Shown piece by piece: positions 1-7,443 of a stretch of 64,000 nt of DNA (positions are counted from its first letter, which is position 1; each line of letters begins with the position of its first letter). The notes under the pieces were generated by a model. It worked only from the letters and a program-made list of their open reading frames with translations, was not told the origin of the DNA and made no database searches. A program made the translations under genes and the position numbers. The stretch comes from Ruficoccus sp. ZRK36 (GTDB lineage Bacteria > Verrucomicrobiota > Verrucomicrobiia > Opitutales > Cerasicoccaceae): contig NZ_CP080649.1 of the NCBI RefSeq assembly GCF_019603315.1, forward strand, positions 1,317,501-1,381,500. Reading direction: 5' to 3'.

Positions 1-660
1 GCTTCGATCCGCGACCGCTTCCCCTCCATCTACGAGGGCTGCATGAAGGTCGGGATCAACATGGCCAAGGAAATGATCCCCGTCGTCCCGGCCTGCCACT
101 ATCTGTGCGGGGGTGTGACTACCGCCCTCGACGGCACCACCGGGCTCGACGGCCTGCTGGCCTGCGGTGAGGTGGCCTGCACCGGCCTGCACGGGGCGAA
201 TCGCCTCGCCAGCAACTCCCTGCTGGAGGCCTGCGTGCTCGCGCACAACGGTGCGCAGAGCGCCTTAACGTATTTGGAGACGCACGCCCCGGAGACCTCC
301 GAGATGCCGCACTGGCGGGACGGGGATGTGCGCGACCCGGACGAGCGCGTGGTCCTGCACCACAACTGGGACGAGCTCAAACGCACCATGTGGGACTACG
401 TGGCCATCGTGCGCACGGACAAGCGCCTGCAGCGCGCCCGCACCCGCATCCAGAATCTCCAGCGCGAGATCACCGAGTACTATTGGAACTTTAAGGTCGA
501 GCCCGAGCTGCTTGAGCTGCGCAACCTGATCCAGGTGGCCGAGCTGATCATCGACTGCGCCCTGCAGCGCCGCGAGAGCCGCGGCCTGCACTACACCCTC
601 GACCACACTGGTAAAGTCGAGGTCGCCCAGGACAGCGTCATGCAGCGCTTCCGGGGGTGA
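1..660 (+). CDS. nadB: L-aspartate oxidase, C-terminal part (gene runs in from the left edge)
   Basis: This is the last 219 residues of L-aspartate oxidase, the FAD enzyme that oxidises aspartate to iminoaspartate in the first step of de novo NAD synthesis. The frame is open from base 1, so the FAD-binding N-terminus lies outside the window. The end of the flavoprotein fold is clear: a CHYLCGG segment, a GEVACTG segment and the family signature HGANRLASNSLLE at about residues 71-83 of the visible part. The remaining ~100 residues are charged and helical, as in the C-terminal domain of NadB and the related succinate dehydrogenase flavoproteins. The signature and the aspartate-oxidase tail make NadB more likely than SdhA. 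The next gene is 246 bp away and not obviously linked. Confidence 0.93.
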   Translation, partial: ASIRDRFPSIYEGCMKVGINMAKEMIPVVPACHYLCGGVTTALDGTTGLDGLLACGEVACTGLHGANRLASNSLLEACVLAHNGAQSALTYLETHAPETSEMPHWRDGDVRDPDERVVLHHNWDELKRTMWDYVAIVRTDKRLQRARTRIQNLQREITEYYWNFKVEPELLELRNLIQVAELIIDCALQRRESRGLHYTLDHTGKVEVAQDSVMQRFRG

Positions 661-694
661 GGCTCCGAAGTTAACAGAGCCGAAGAGGTTTTTC

Positions 695-840
695 ACCGCA
701 AAGAACGCTAAGCACGCAAAGAAAGAGGGGAGGGCTGGAAGCCTGAATATCTATGAAATTCCATTTCCCCTCATCTGTGCTATCCGTGTAATCAGTGGTT
801 AAAAATCTTCTTTCTTTGCGTCCTTAGTGCCCTTTGCGGT
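695..840. repeat. Imperfect 31-bp inverted repeat built on CGCAAAG units
   Basis: The gap between nadB and mscS holds two 31-base arms (695-725 and 810-840) that match in inverted orientation at 27 of 31 positions. Each arm carries ACCGCAAAG, then a CTAAG unit, then CGCAAAGAAAG. The 84-base interior contains ATCTGTG, ATCCGTG and ATCAGTGGTTAAAAAT, which resembles the ATCTGTG-ATCAGTGG tracts seen beside CGCAAAG repeats in many unrelated bacteria. It has no coding capacity. I regard it as a dispersed non-coding repeat of a widespread type, unlike the hairpin mosaics elsewhere in this window. Confidence 0.8.
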
Positions 841-906
841 TACGTATCATTTTCCTGTCTTTACCCCTCTTTACGCTGAGCGGTTGCGTCGTTAGGATTT
901 TTGTCT

Positions 907-2079
907 ATGGTGGGGCGCATGGACTGGATGTACGATGAATGGCAGGGGAACCCGGTGTGGCATTATCTGCTGGCGCTGGGGATTGTAGTGGTAGCGATGC
1001 TGCTGGGGTTAATCTTACGGTCGGTTTTCCGCCGCTGGTCGGATCATCAGCATAAAAGCGGGCACGCGATTGTGGCCTCGGGTCTGAAGGCCGTGGCCGA
1101 GTCGATGATCTTCCTGTGCTTTGCGATTGCCCAGAATATCGCGCTGGACCTGGTCGTTTTCTCGCACGGGTTGGAAAAATTTCAGGAGGTCAGCAGCGAC
1201 CTGATCACGCTGCTGGCTTTTGCCCGGCTGGCCTGGCAGTTGATCCGTGTGCCGGAGGCCTGGCTGGGTGTTCTGGCACGCCGCGACGGCACCTCGCTCA
1301 ACTCCATGATCTCGCCCATGGTGCGCAACTGCCTGCGCACGCTGGTTATCCTGCTGACCCTCCTGCAGGGCGTGCAGATCATCAGCAATCAGGACTTTAC
1401 CACCATCCTCGCCGGTCTCGGTGTGGGGGCGGCGGCGCTGGCCCTGGCTTCTCAGCAGAGCGTGTCCAACTTTTTCGGGGCCATCGTGCTGTTCGTGAAT
1501 CGGCCCTTCGACATGGGCGACCGCATCGTCTACAGCGGCTCCGACGGGACCGTGGAGGAGATCGGCATCATGTGCACCAAGCAGCGCACGCTGGAGGGGC
1601 ATCTCGTGACAATCCCCAACGGCAAGCTCTCCGGCGACATGATCCGCAACATCAGCAAGCGTCCGAACCTGCGCCAGATCCACAACTTTACCATCACCTA
1701 CGATACGCCGCCGGCGAAGATCCGCCGTGCGGTGGAGATCGTGCAGGAGCTGCTCAAAGATCACGAGGGGATGGACGAATCGCTGCCGCCAAAGGTGTAC
1801 TTCAACGCCATGAACGCGGACAGCCTGAACATTTTCTGCATCTTCTGGTACCACCCGGTGGACTGGTGGGCGTTTAACGACTTTAACCAGAAGCTGCTGC
1901 TGTCCGTATTTGAGCAGTACGGAGAAGAGGGGATCGACTTCGCCTTCCCGAGCCAGACCGTTTACCTGGCCGGGGACGAACGCCGCCCGCTCAACTTCGG
2001 CGACCTCAACGTCAAGCTCCCGCCCGAGATCCGGGAGCAGATCGAGCGCGACGAGTCGGACGCCGCCAGCCAGTCCTGA
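907..2079 (+). CDS. Mechanosensitive ion channel, MscS family
   Basis: Inner-membrane channel expected to open under membrane tension and release solutes during hypo-osmotic shock. The 390-residue protein has N-terminal membrane helices (about residues 18-40, 62-90 and 100-120). A pore-lining TM3 follows near 170-195, with the MscS-type small-residue pattern GAAALALASQQS followed by NRPFDMGDRI. The C-terminal cytoplasmic part includes the beta domain (VEEIG, LVTIPNG). It is somewhat longer than E. coli MscS (286 aa), with one or two extra N-terminal helices. I chose the ATG at 907, which has AGGA nine bases upstream, over the TTG at 901, which is too close to that site. No operon partner is evident. 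Confidence 0.9.
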   Translation: MVGRMDWMYDEWQGNPVWHYLLALGIVVVAMLLGLILRSVFRRWSDHQHKSGHAIVASGLKAVAESMIFLCFAIAQNIALDLVVFSHGLEKFQEVSSDLITLLAFARLAWQLIRVPEAWLGVLARRDGTSLNSMISPMVRNCLRTLVILLTLLQGVQIISNQDFTTILAGLGVGAAALALASQQSVSNFFGAIVLFVNRPFDMGDRIVYSGSDGTVEEIGIMCTKQRTLEGHLVTIPNGKLSGDMIRNISKRPNLRQIHNFTITYDTPPAKIRRAVEIVQELLKDHEGMDESLPPKVYFNAMNADSLNIFCIFWYHPVDWWAFNDFNQKLLLSVFEQYGEEGIDFAFPSQTVYLAGDERRPLNFGDLNVKLPPEIREQIERDESDAASQS

Positions 2080-2199
2080 CGCTGCGTGGCGCCCGCCGAA
2101 TGGAATTCAGAGGGAACACGCGCCCGGGTTTGGGACTCTCAGGAAGGATACCTTTTGCATTGCCCCCGGGGTTCCGGCGGCACGAAATAGTCTTTTCCC

Positions 2200-3174
2200 A
2201 TGTTCAAGGACAAACCCAGAGTCGCGATTGTCGGGGCGGGGGCGATCGGTGCCTATTATGGCTGCCATCTGGCCCGCGTCGGCTGCGATGTACACTTCCT
2301 GCTGCGCAGTGACTACGAGGCTGTCATGCAGCGCGGATACATTATCCGCAAGGAGCAGGAGGAGTTTACCGTGCACCCGGTCCAGGGGTACACAGACCCG
2401 CGGAAGATCGGCCCGTGCGACCTCGTTATCGTTGCCCTCAAGTCTACCGCCAACCGGCATCTGAAAAAGCTGGTGGCGCCGCTGGTGGATGAGCACACGC
2501 TGGTGCTCACCCTGCAAAACGGCATGGGTAACACCGAAAAACTGGCGGAGTTTGTGCCCGCTGTGCAGATCCTCGCCGGGCTATGCTTCGTGTGCCTGAA
2601 TCGCGTGGAGCCAGGCGTGATCGAGAACTACATGGCCGGGCGGATTTTTATCGGCGAGTTTATGGGCAGCTATCGCCAGCGTACGGTTGATCTGGTGGAG
2701 CTGTTTGAGCGGGCAGGGATCGACTGCTTTTTCTCGCGCTCGCTGGATGAGTCGCTCTGGCGCAAGCTCGTCTGGAACATCCCCTTTAACGGCCTCGCTA
2801 TCGCTGCCGGTGGCGTGACTACGGACGAGATCATGGCCAGCGAGCATCTGACGCTGCTTGCCCGCGAGCTGATGAAAGAGGTGCAGGCCGCCGCTCGTGC
2901 CCATGGCCACGAGATCGAAGACGCATTCCTGGACTCGCAGATAGAGGAGACCCGAAAGATGGACGCCTACAAGCCCTCCAGCATGCTCGACTTTGTCGCC
3001 GGGCGGGAAGTCGAGGTGGAGGCGATCTTTGGTGAGCCGCTGCGTCGCGGCCAGTCGAAGAATGTTGTCATGCCGCGCCTGGAGACCTTGTATTACCTGT
3101 TGAAGGGGCTGTGTCCGGAGCCGGAGAGAAACGGCTCCCGTGCCAAAAATTCCAAGCCCCGTAAAAAAGCCTGA
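2200..3174 (+). CDS. panE: 2-dehydropantoate 2-reductase (ketopantoate reductase)
   Basis: NADPH-dependent reduction of ketopantoate to pantoate, for pantothenate and coenzyme A synthesis. The 324-residue protein starts with a Rossmann glycine motif (VAIVGAGAIGAYYG, about residues 9-22). ALKSTAN and LTLQNGMGN follow, as in the ApbA/PanE N-terminal domain. A helical C-terminal domain has the family-type LWRKLVWNIPFN near residues 186-197, where the catalytic lysine lies, and an EVEAIFGEPLRRG segment near 268-280. The Lys/Arg-rich tail of about 15 residues is extra. The gene ends 12 bp before trpA and probably shares its transcript. Distant family members reduce other 2-oxo acids, so the exact substrate is inferred. 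Confidence 0.88.
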   Translation: MFKDKPRVAIVGAGAIGAYYGCHLARVGCDVHFLLRSDYEAVMQRGYIIRKEQEEFTVHPVQGYTDPRKIGPCDLVIVALKSTANRHLKKLVAPLVDEHTLVLTLQNGMGNTEKLAEFVPAVQILAGLCFVCLNRVEPGVIENYMAGRIFIGEFMGSYRQRTVDLVELFERAGIDCFFSRSLDESLWRKLVWNIPFNGLAIAAGGVTTDEIMASEHLTLLARELMKEVQAAARAHGHEIEDAFLDSQIEETRKMDAYKPSSMLDFVAGREVEVEAIFGEPLRRGQSKNVVMPRLETLYYLLKGLCPEPERNGSRAKNSKPRKKA

Positions 3175-3186
3175 CCTTTTCCTATC

Positions 3187-3984
3187 ATGTCTGACCGCAT
3201 TGCCGCCGCCTTTGCCCGTGCCAAATCCGAGGAGCGCACGCTCTTCGTCTCCTATCTGTGCGCGGGTGACCCTGACCCGGACACCTCCTTTGAGGCCTGC
3301 CGCACGCTGATTGACAGTGGCGTCGGCCTGCTTGAGCTTGGCGTGCCTTTTTCCGATCCGCTGGCCGACGGCAAGACTAACCAGCACGCCGCCGAGCGCG
3401 CCCTGGCCGCTGGCATGACGCAGGAGAAGGTCTTTAACCTCGTGCGCCGCATCCGTGAGATCAGTGACGTGCCGGTCGTCTTTTATACGTACTACAACCT
3501 CGTCTATGCCTACGGTGAGGACAAGTACGTGCAGCTGGCGAAAGAGGCTGGCGTGGATGGCATGCTCGTGCTCGACCTGCCCCCCGAGGAGGCTGGCAGC
3601 TGGATGCAGATATGCGAGGCCGCCGAGATGAAGACCGTCTTCATCATCGCGCCGACGACCCCGCCCGCGCGCGTGGAAAAAATCGCCAACGCCGCCACCG
3701 GATTCCTTTACTATGTGTCCCAGCTAGGCGTGACCGGCGTGCGTGATAGCCTCGCCTCCGACATGGGCGAGAAGGTGCAGGAGATTCGTCGCCACACCGA
3801 CTTACCGGTCGTGGTCGGCTTTGGCATCTCCAAGCCGGAGCACGTCAAGGCCGTGGGCGAAGTCGCCGACGGGGCCGTGGTCGGCAGTGCGCTCGTCAAC
3901 TGTCTCGCCGCCAACGCAGACAACCCCTCCGCCGCCCTCAAGGCTCTGGGTGAGACCGCCCGCGAGCTCGTCGCGGGTTGCTAG
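3187..3984 (+). CDS. trpA: Tryptophan synthase alpha chain
   Basis: Cleaves indole-3-glycerol phosphate to indole and glyceraldehyde 3-phosphate, passing indole to TrpB. It is a 265-residue TIM barrel of normal family length. The catalytic glutamate and aspartate are in LELGVPFSDPLADG at about residues 47-60. Other family segments are present: PVVFYTYYNLV, DGMLVLDLPPEEA, FLYYVSQLGVTG and PVVVGFGISKPEHV. No trpB or other trp gene is adjacent; panE lies 12 bp upstream. The stop is TAG. The last codons (GCG GGT TGC TAG) resemble the left half of the CGGGTTGC hairpin module that follows other genes here, and a hairpin locus lies 16 bp downstream. Confidence 0.96.
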   Translation: MSDRIAAAFARAKSEERTLFVSYLCAGDPDPDTSFEACRTLIDSGVGLLELGVPFSDPLADGKTNQHAAERALAAGMTQEKVFNLVRRIREISDVPVVFYTYYNLVYAYGEDKYVQLAKEAGVDGMLVLDLPPEEAGSWMQICEAAEMKTVFIIAPTTPPARVEKIANAATGFLYYVSQLGVTGVRDSLASDMGEKVQEIRRHTDLPVVVGFGISKPEHVKAVGEVADGAVVGSALVNCLAANADNPSAALKALGETARELVAGC

Positions 3985-4000
3985 GGTGCGTTTGTTTTTT

Positions 4001-4044
4001 TGAGGCTCTGCCCTCAACGCCTGCACTTGCGATGCTGCGCATCG
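4001..4044. repeat. Hairpin mosaic locus A (trpA 3' side)
   Basis: Two short palindromes follow trpA. TGAGGCTCTGCCCTCA (4001-4016) is a shortened form of the GGGGC-loop-GCCCC module seen at loci B, C, E and F, in the same orientation relative to the upstream gene. CGATGC-TGC-GCATCG (4030-4044) has a 3-nt loop and matches the stem CGATGC-GTA-GCATCG at locus F. Between them, CCTGCACTTGCG resembles the CCTGCACTTTCG end motif of loci D and E. A T-rich run precedes rather than follows the first hairpin, so it is not a canonical terminator for trpA. Confidence 0.7.
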
Positions 4045-4070
4045 TCTAAAGCTCTTATTTGTTTGGGACC

Positions 4071-4910
4071 ATGACCGTCTACTACTACAAGGACCGGTTT
4101 ATCGAGTCGGGGCAGCAACTGCTGCCGATAGAGGAACGCGCCTATAACTTTGGCGACGGCATCTACGAGGTCGTGCGCTTCGAGCGGGGTGTGCCGGTCG
4201 GTCTGAGCGAACACCTGGAGCGCCTCGAAACGAGCGCCGCTGCCGTTCGCCTGCGCCTGCCCTATTCGCTGGAGGAGATTCGCGCGATCGTCGCCGAGGC
4301 CGCTGGGCGGGTGAAGTCCGAGGCGGTCGATGTTTATTTTCAGATCAGCCGGGGTGAGGCCCCGCGCGTGCACGCCTTTCCTGATGCCGAGCCGGTGCTC
4401 GCGCTTTTTGCGCGTCCGGGAAAGGTCCACACCGACGAATCTCGCCGGGTCGGCGTGTCGGTCATCACTGTACCGGACGAACGCTGGGCCAACTGCTATA
4501 TCAAGTCGCTCAATCTGCTCCCGAACATCCTCGCCAAGCAGGCGGCGGTCGAGGCCGGTGCCTATGAAGCGGTTTTCGTGCGCGATGGCTTTGTCACCGA
4601 GGCCTCGGCCAGTAATGTCTTCGGGCTGCACGAGGGGGTGTTTTATACGGCCCCTGCCGAGCGCGGTATTCTGAACGGCATTACGCGCCGCTTCATCATC
4701 GCCGCGATCAGGGATCTGGGCTATGCCCTGAAAGAAGAGCGGATGAGCGCCGCATTTTTTGAGCAAGAGGTGGAGGCCGCGTTCATTTCCAGCACGACCA
4801 TGGATATCATGCCGCTGTGCGCGATCAATAGCCGTAAGCTCCAGCCGCTGGAGGATACTTCACTGATCTGGCCAGTGCTCGGGCGCATGCGTGAGCTCAG
4901 CCGGGGGTAG
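4071..4910 (+). CDS. dat: D-amino-acid aminotransferase-like, fold-type IV PLP enzyme
   Basis: Probably D-alanine aminotransferase, interconverting D-alanine and 2-oxoglutarate with pyruvate and D-glutamate for peptidoglycan precursors. The 279-residue protein has the class-IV signatures: ERAYNFGDGIYEVVRF near residue 20, the PLP lysine in NCYIKSLNLLPN, EAVFVRDGFVTEASASN and GILNGITRR. The IKSLNLLPN form is closer to D-amino-acid aminotransferases than to branched-chain ones, but IlvE or aminodeoxychorismate lyase relatives cannot be fully excluded. I chose ATG 4071. A TTG at 4059 would add four residues. The stop at 4908-4910 abuts the stop of the convergent next gene with no gap. Confidence 0.82.
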   Translation: MTVYYYKDRFIESGQQLLPIEERAYNFGDGIYEVVRFERGVPVGLSEHLERLETSAAAVRLRLPYSLEEIRAIVAEAAGRVKSEAVDVYFQISRGEAPRVHAFPDAEPVLALFARPGKVHTDESRRVGVSVITVPDERWANCYIKSLNLLPNILAKQAAVEAGAYEAVFVRDGFVTEASASNVFGLHEGVFYTAPAERGILNGITRRFIIAAIRDLGYALKEERMSAAFFEQEVEAAFISSTTMDIMPLCAINSRKLQPLEDTSLIWPVLGRMRELSRG

Positions 4911-5435
4911 TTATTCTATGGTTCCCGCAGAGCTGTTGGCTTCTGCACTTTTAATTTTGTCCATCAGGTCAGGATACTCTTCAGCGGCTTTTAGGATCGC
5001 TTCCCGTATCGCAGGAACAGAATTGTAAGGCTCCGGAATATTGGCTGCGTAGCCGGGAGCAGAAATCCTGGCGTAGTAAGTGGCCAGAAGTTCGACACAG
5101 GATGCTCGGGCCTGCGCTGTGTCATTTTCTGCAAGTGGTTTCAGCAGTACGAGGCAAACCAACGCACCTGCAGAAGCGTCATTTTCAAACTGCTTGATAA
5201 CCGCTTCGTTGAGCTGCTGAATCTTTAGTTTATGGTCAGCGATTCCCTGTGGGCTAATATCCAGCTCTAATTTTTGCGCGAGAATGCGAAATTCTTCTAT
5301 GTCTTTGTCTGACCAACCGAGTATTTCTCCTATGCGCGCCTCAGTGCTTGCTGCCTGCCAACTCATCCCAGCCCGAAAACTGATCGCTGCAAAAACGATA
5401 GCCGCGATAAGGTAGGCGGTCTTTTTGAGCAGCAT
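4911..5435 (-). CDS. Membrane-anchored hypothetical protein
   Basis: I do not recognise this 174-residue protein. A short positive N-terminus (MLLKK) and a hydrophobic stretch at about residues 6-21 suggest a signal anchor or uncleaved signal peptide. The rest is soluble, mostly helical and moderately acidic, with no cysteine motif or repeat I can identify. Its stop codon abuts the stop of the convergent aminotransferase gene, and it ends exactly there, which supports the reading frame. The next gene on the same strand (foldase) lies 74 bp away and downstream. Composition is less GC-rich than its neighbours. Function unknown. Confidence 0.65.
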   Translation of the reverse strand: MLLKKTAYLIAAIVFAAISFRAGMSWQAASTEARIGEILGWSDKDIEEFRILAQKLELDISPQGIADHKLKIQQLNEAVIKQFENDASAGALVCLVLLKPLAENDTAQARASCVELLATYYARISAPGYAANIPEPYNSVPAIREAILKAAEEYPDLMDKIKSAEANSSAGTIE

Positions 5436-5509
5436 TATTCGAGTGAGTGTCGTTGCGTTAGGAGGCTTGAAGATTCGTTGGGGTTATTTCTTCAGGCACC
5501 GCTGCCGCC

Positions 5510-7144
5510 TTAGAACTCCTCGGGGGTGGCCATCTTGTCACCGACCGCGACGAGATCACGGATGATGCTCTGGGCAGTGGCGCCTGCGAAGTAGTAGCCG
5601 ATGGTGTCGGTGGCTTCCTTGAGGGCGTCAGGGTCGCTGGTCACGTCCGGGGTTTCCTTCTTTTTGACGTAGATGAAAACGCTCTCGGGGCCCACGCGCA
5701 GCATGGGAGATACCTGGCCCTGATCCATGTCCATGAAGGAGTAGAAGTAGTACTGGGGCAGGTCCTTAGGCGGGGACATGAGCGTGAAGTCTTCGTAGCT
5801 CTTGACCTCGAAGCCGTTCTTGCGGGCCACGGCGGTGAAGGAGTCGCCCTTGTCCACGGTCTGCTGAAGTTCGTTGTGGATCTTCTCGCCGAACGCGGTA
5901 AAGGCTTCGCTGGTCTTGGCGGTTTTGTAGTCGGCCACGACAGATTCGCGGACGTCCTCAAGCTTGGGCATCTTGGCCGGGATCAGCTCGCCGCGGAAGA
6001 CGACATAGGCACCCTCGGGGCCGGGGATGGCGTCGCTGTAGAGGCGGCGGTCATTGAGGGACGCACCGGCCTGGACGGCTTTGAGGGGGAGGGGGAAGTC
6101 CTTGGGGAGCTCCTGGCCACCAAAGGCCGGAGTGGCCTTCACGATGTAGCCGCCATTTTTAACGAAATCGAGCAGAGCCTGCTCGCCAGAGGCGATCTTC
6201 TTGGCGGTGTAGGCTTTGTAAATATCAACAGTGAGCTGGCTGGCCGCTTCGGTGGCCATATTGACGGCCTGGGGCTGGCTCCAGGCTTTAGCCACGGCGT
6301 CGCTCACATCTTCGAAGGGCTTGGCAGCTCCATCTTCGGTTTTCTCCCACTGGGAGATGTTGCGGATATAGTAGGCCTCGAGCTGCTCTTCGGTCGGTTC
6401 GGGGACCTTGGCGGCATATTCACTGGCCGGGAAGAAAACGTAGTTCAGGGTCATCTGGGCGGGGAGCTTGTAGCGCTCACCGGCCTGCTCAAAGTAGGTC
6501 TGGAGTTCGTCGTCTTTGACATCAACGACGGTCTGGAAGCCCTCGGAGGACATGACGGCGGTTTCGACGGACCAGGAGGTGCGGGCCTGAGCCTCTTGCT
6601 GCTCCGCGAGGTAGGAAAGGACATAGCCGGGGCCGGAGACGGCTTCGGCGGCGCGCTGGATGCGCCAGTCCTGAGCGATGATGTCAGCCACGACCTGCTC
6701 GCTGTAGCGGGAGGAGTTGGAGACGTTATCCAGGAAGGTGGTGTAAACGTTGTTGCTGAACTGGCCGGTCTGCGGATCGGTGAAGGCCGGGAGGCTCTGG
6801 ATGTACTGGGCCACCTGTTTGTCGCCGGGGGAGGGGATCTCCAAGGTGTTGGCTACGTAGAGCATGACGGCACGCTGCTTCATGGCATCTTCGAGGTTGA
6901 CGCTCTGCGGGTTGCGGCCGGATAGGATGTAGCTCATCTCGACGCCACGGGCGAGGTCCTGATTGACTTGATCGGAGGAGAGGTTGAATCCCAGGAAGTC
7001 GCGGGGGTATTCGGAGCGGTTCGGGCTGCCGATACCGGGCACGGCCCCTACCGTAAAGACGAAGGCGACAATGATAACGATGAGCAGTGCGCCAAAGAAC
7101 CATTTGTGGTGGCGCTGAATGATGGTCTGAATCCAGGAGATCAT
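5510..7144 (-). CDS. SurA/PpiD-like periplasmic foldase (SurA_N domain, membrane-anchored)
   Basis: The 544-residue protein starts MISWIQTIIQRHHKW with one membrane helix at about residues 16-35, the PpiD layout of a short cytoplasmic tail, one helix and a long periplasmic part. The segment that follows (residues ~50-240) is SurA_N-like helical chaperone sequence. A PPIase-like parvulin region is suggested near 240-480, but I cannot point to canonical catalytic residues. Expected role: helping outer-membrane or secreted proteins fold. I place the start at 7144. The frame stays open to 7351, but the extra 69 residues are Arg/Pro-rich and come from the repeat locus, with no signal sequence. The reverse strand carries a long antisense frame that I reject. 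Confidence 0.8.
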   Translation of the reverse strand: MISWIQTIIQRHHKWFFGALLIVIIVAFVFTVGAVPGIGSPNRSEYPRDFLGFNLSSDQVNQDLARGVEMSYILSGRNPQSVNLEDAMKQRAVMLYVANTLEIPSPGDKQVAQYIQSLPAFTDPQTGQFSNNVYTTFLDNVSNSSRYSEQVVADIIAQDWRIQRAAEAVSGPGYVLSYLAEQQEAQARTSWSVETAVMSSEGFQTVVDVKDDELQTYFEQAGERYKLPAQMTLNYVFFPASEYAAKVPEPTEEQLEAYYIRNISQWEKTEDGAAKPFEDVSDAVAKAWSQPQAVNMATEAASQLTVDIYKAYTAKKIASGEQALLDFVKNGGYIVKATPAFGGQELPKDFPLPLKAVQAGASLNDRRLYSDAIPGPEGAYVVFRGELIPAKMPKLEDVRESVVADYKTAKTSEAFTAFGEKIHNELQQTVDKGDSFTAVARKNGFEVKSYEDFTLMSPPKDLPQYYFYSFMDMDQGQVSPMLRVGPESVFIYVKKKETPDVTSDPDALKEATDTIGYYFAGATAQSIIRDLVAVGDKMATPEEF

Positions 7145-7209
7145 GGTGGGTGCTAAAAAGTAAAGTGATCGAAACGCGCCAGCGTGGCTGGCCGCTGCCC
7201 CCGTGTCAA

Positions 7210-7443
7210 CGGCGAAGCGCCGGATGCAACCCGCACTCCGGCTGGAGCGGCATTGAGGCCTCCGCTTAGGCGGAGTCATGGCCGGGTTGCACCCGGGGGA
7301 CTGGGGCCTTGACCTGGAGCGTCGGTCTGGGCAACGGCGGTTGACGCCCATTCACGCGAACTCCGCCTGCGCAGTAAAAACTCTCGGGGTAGGCACGCAG
7401 CGCCGTAGGGGCAGAGCCCCTCAGTGCTAGCGGGTGCCACCCG
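7210..7443. repeat. Hairpin mosaic locus B (foldase / yihY gap)
   Basis: A run of palindromes: CGGCG-AAG-CGCCG (7210-7222), CTCCGC-TTAG-GCGGAG (7260-7275), CCGGGT-TGC-ACCCGG (7282-7296), GGGGC-AGA-GCCCC (7408-7420) and CGGGT-GCC-ACCCG (7431-7443). The middle part (about 7329-7366, GGGCAACGG...GAACTCC) recurs at loci C and G. GGGGTAGGCACGCAG followed by GCCGTAGGGGC (7386-7412) recurs at C and E. The last hairpin lies inside the 3' end of yihY on the minus strand, and the TAG stop of that gene falls in the module's flank. The order of modules matches locus C in part, with different spacers. Confidence 0.85.

Noticed and set aside
3985-4044. Terminator after trpA
   Set aside because: The T-run lies before the first stem, not after it; no U-run follows the hairpins.
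5876-6925. 349-residue frame antisense to the foldase gene
   Set aside because: Gly/Leu/Val/Asp-rich shadow; no ribosome-binding site or homology.
7145-7351. N-terminal extension of the SurA/PpiD-like protein
   Set aside because: The additional 69 residues derive from repeat locus B and lack a signal or family similarity.
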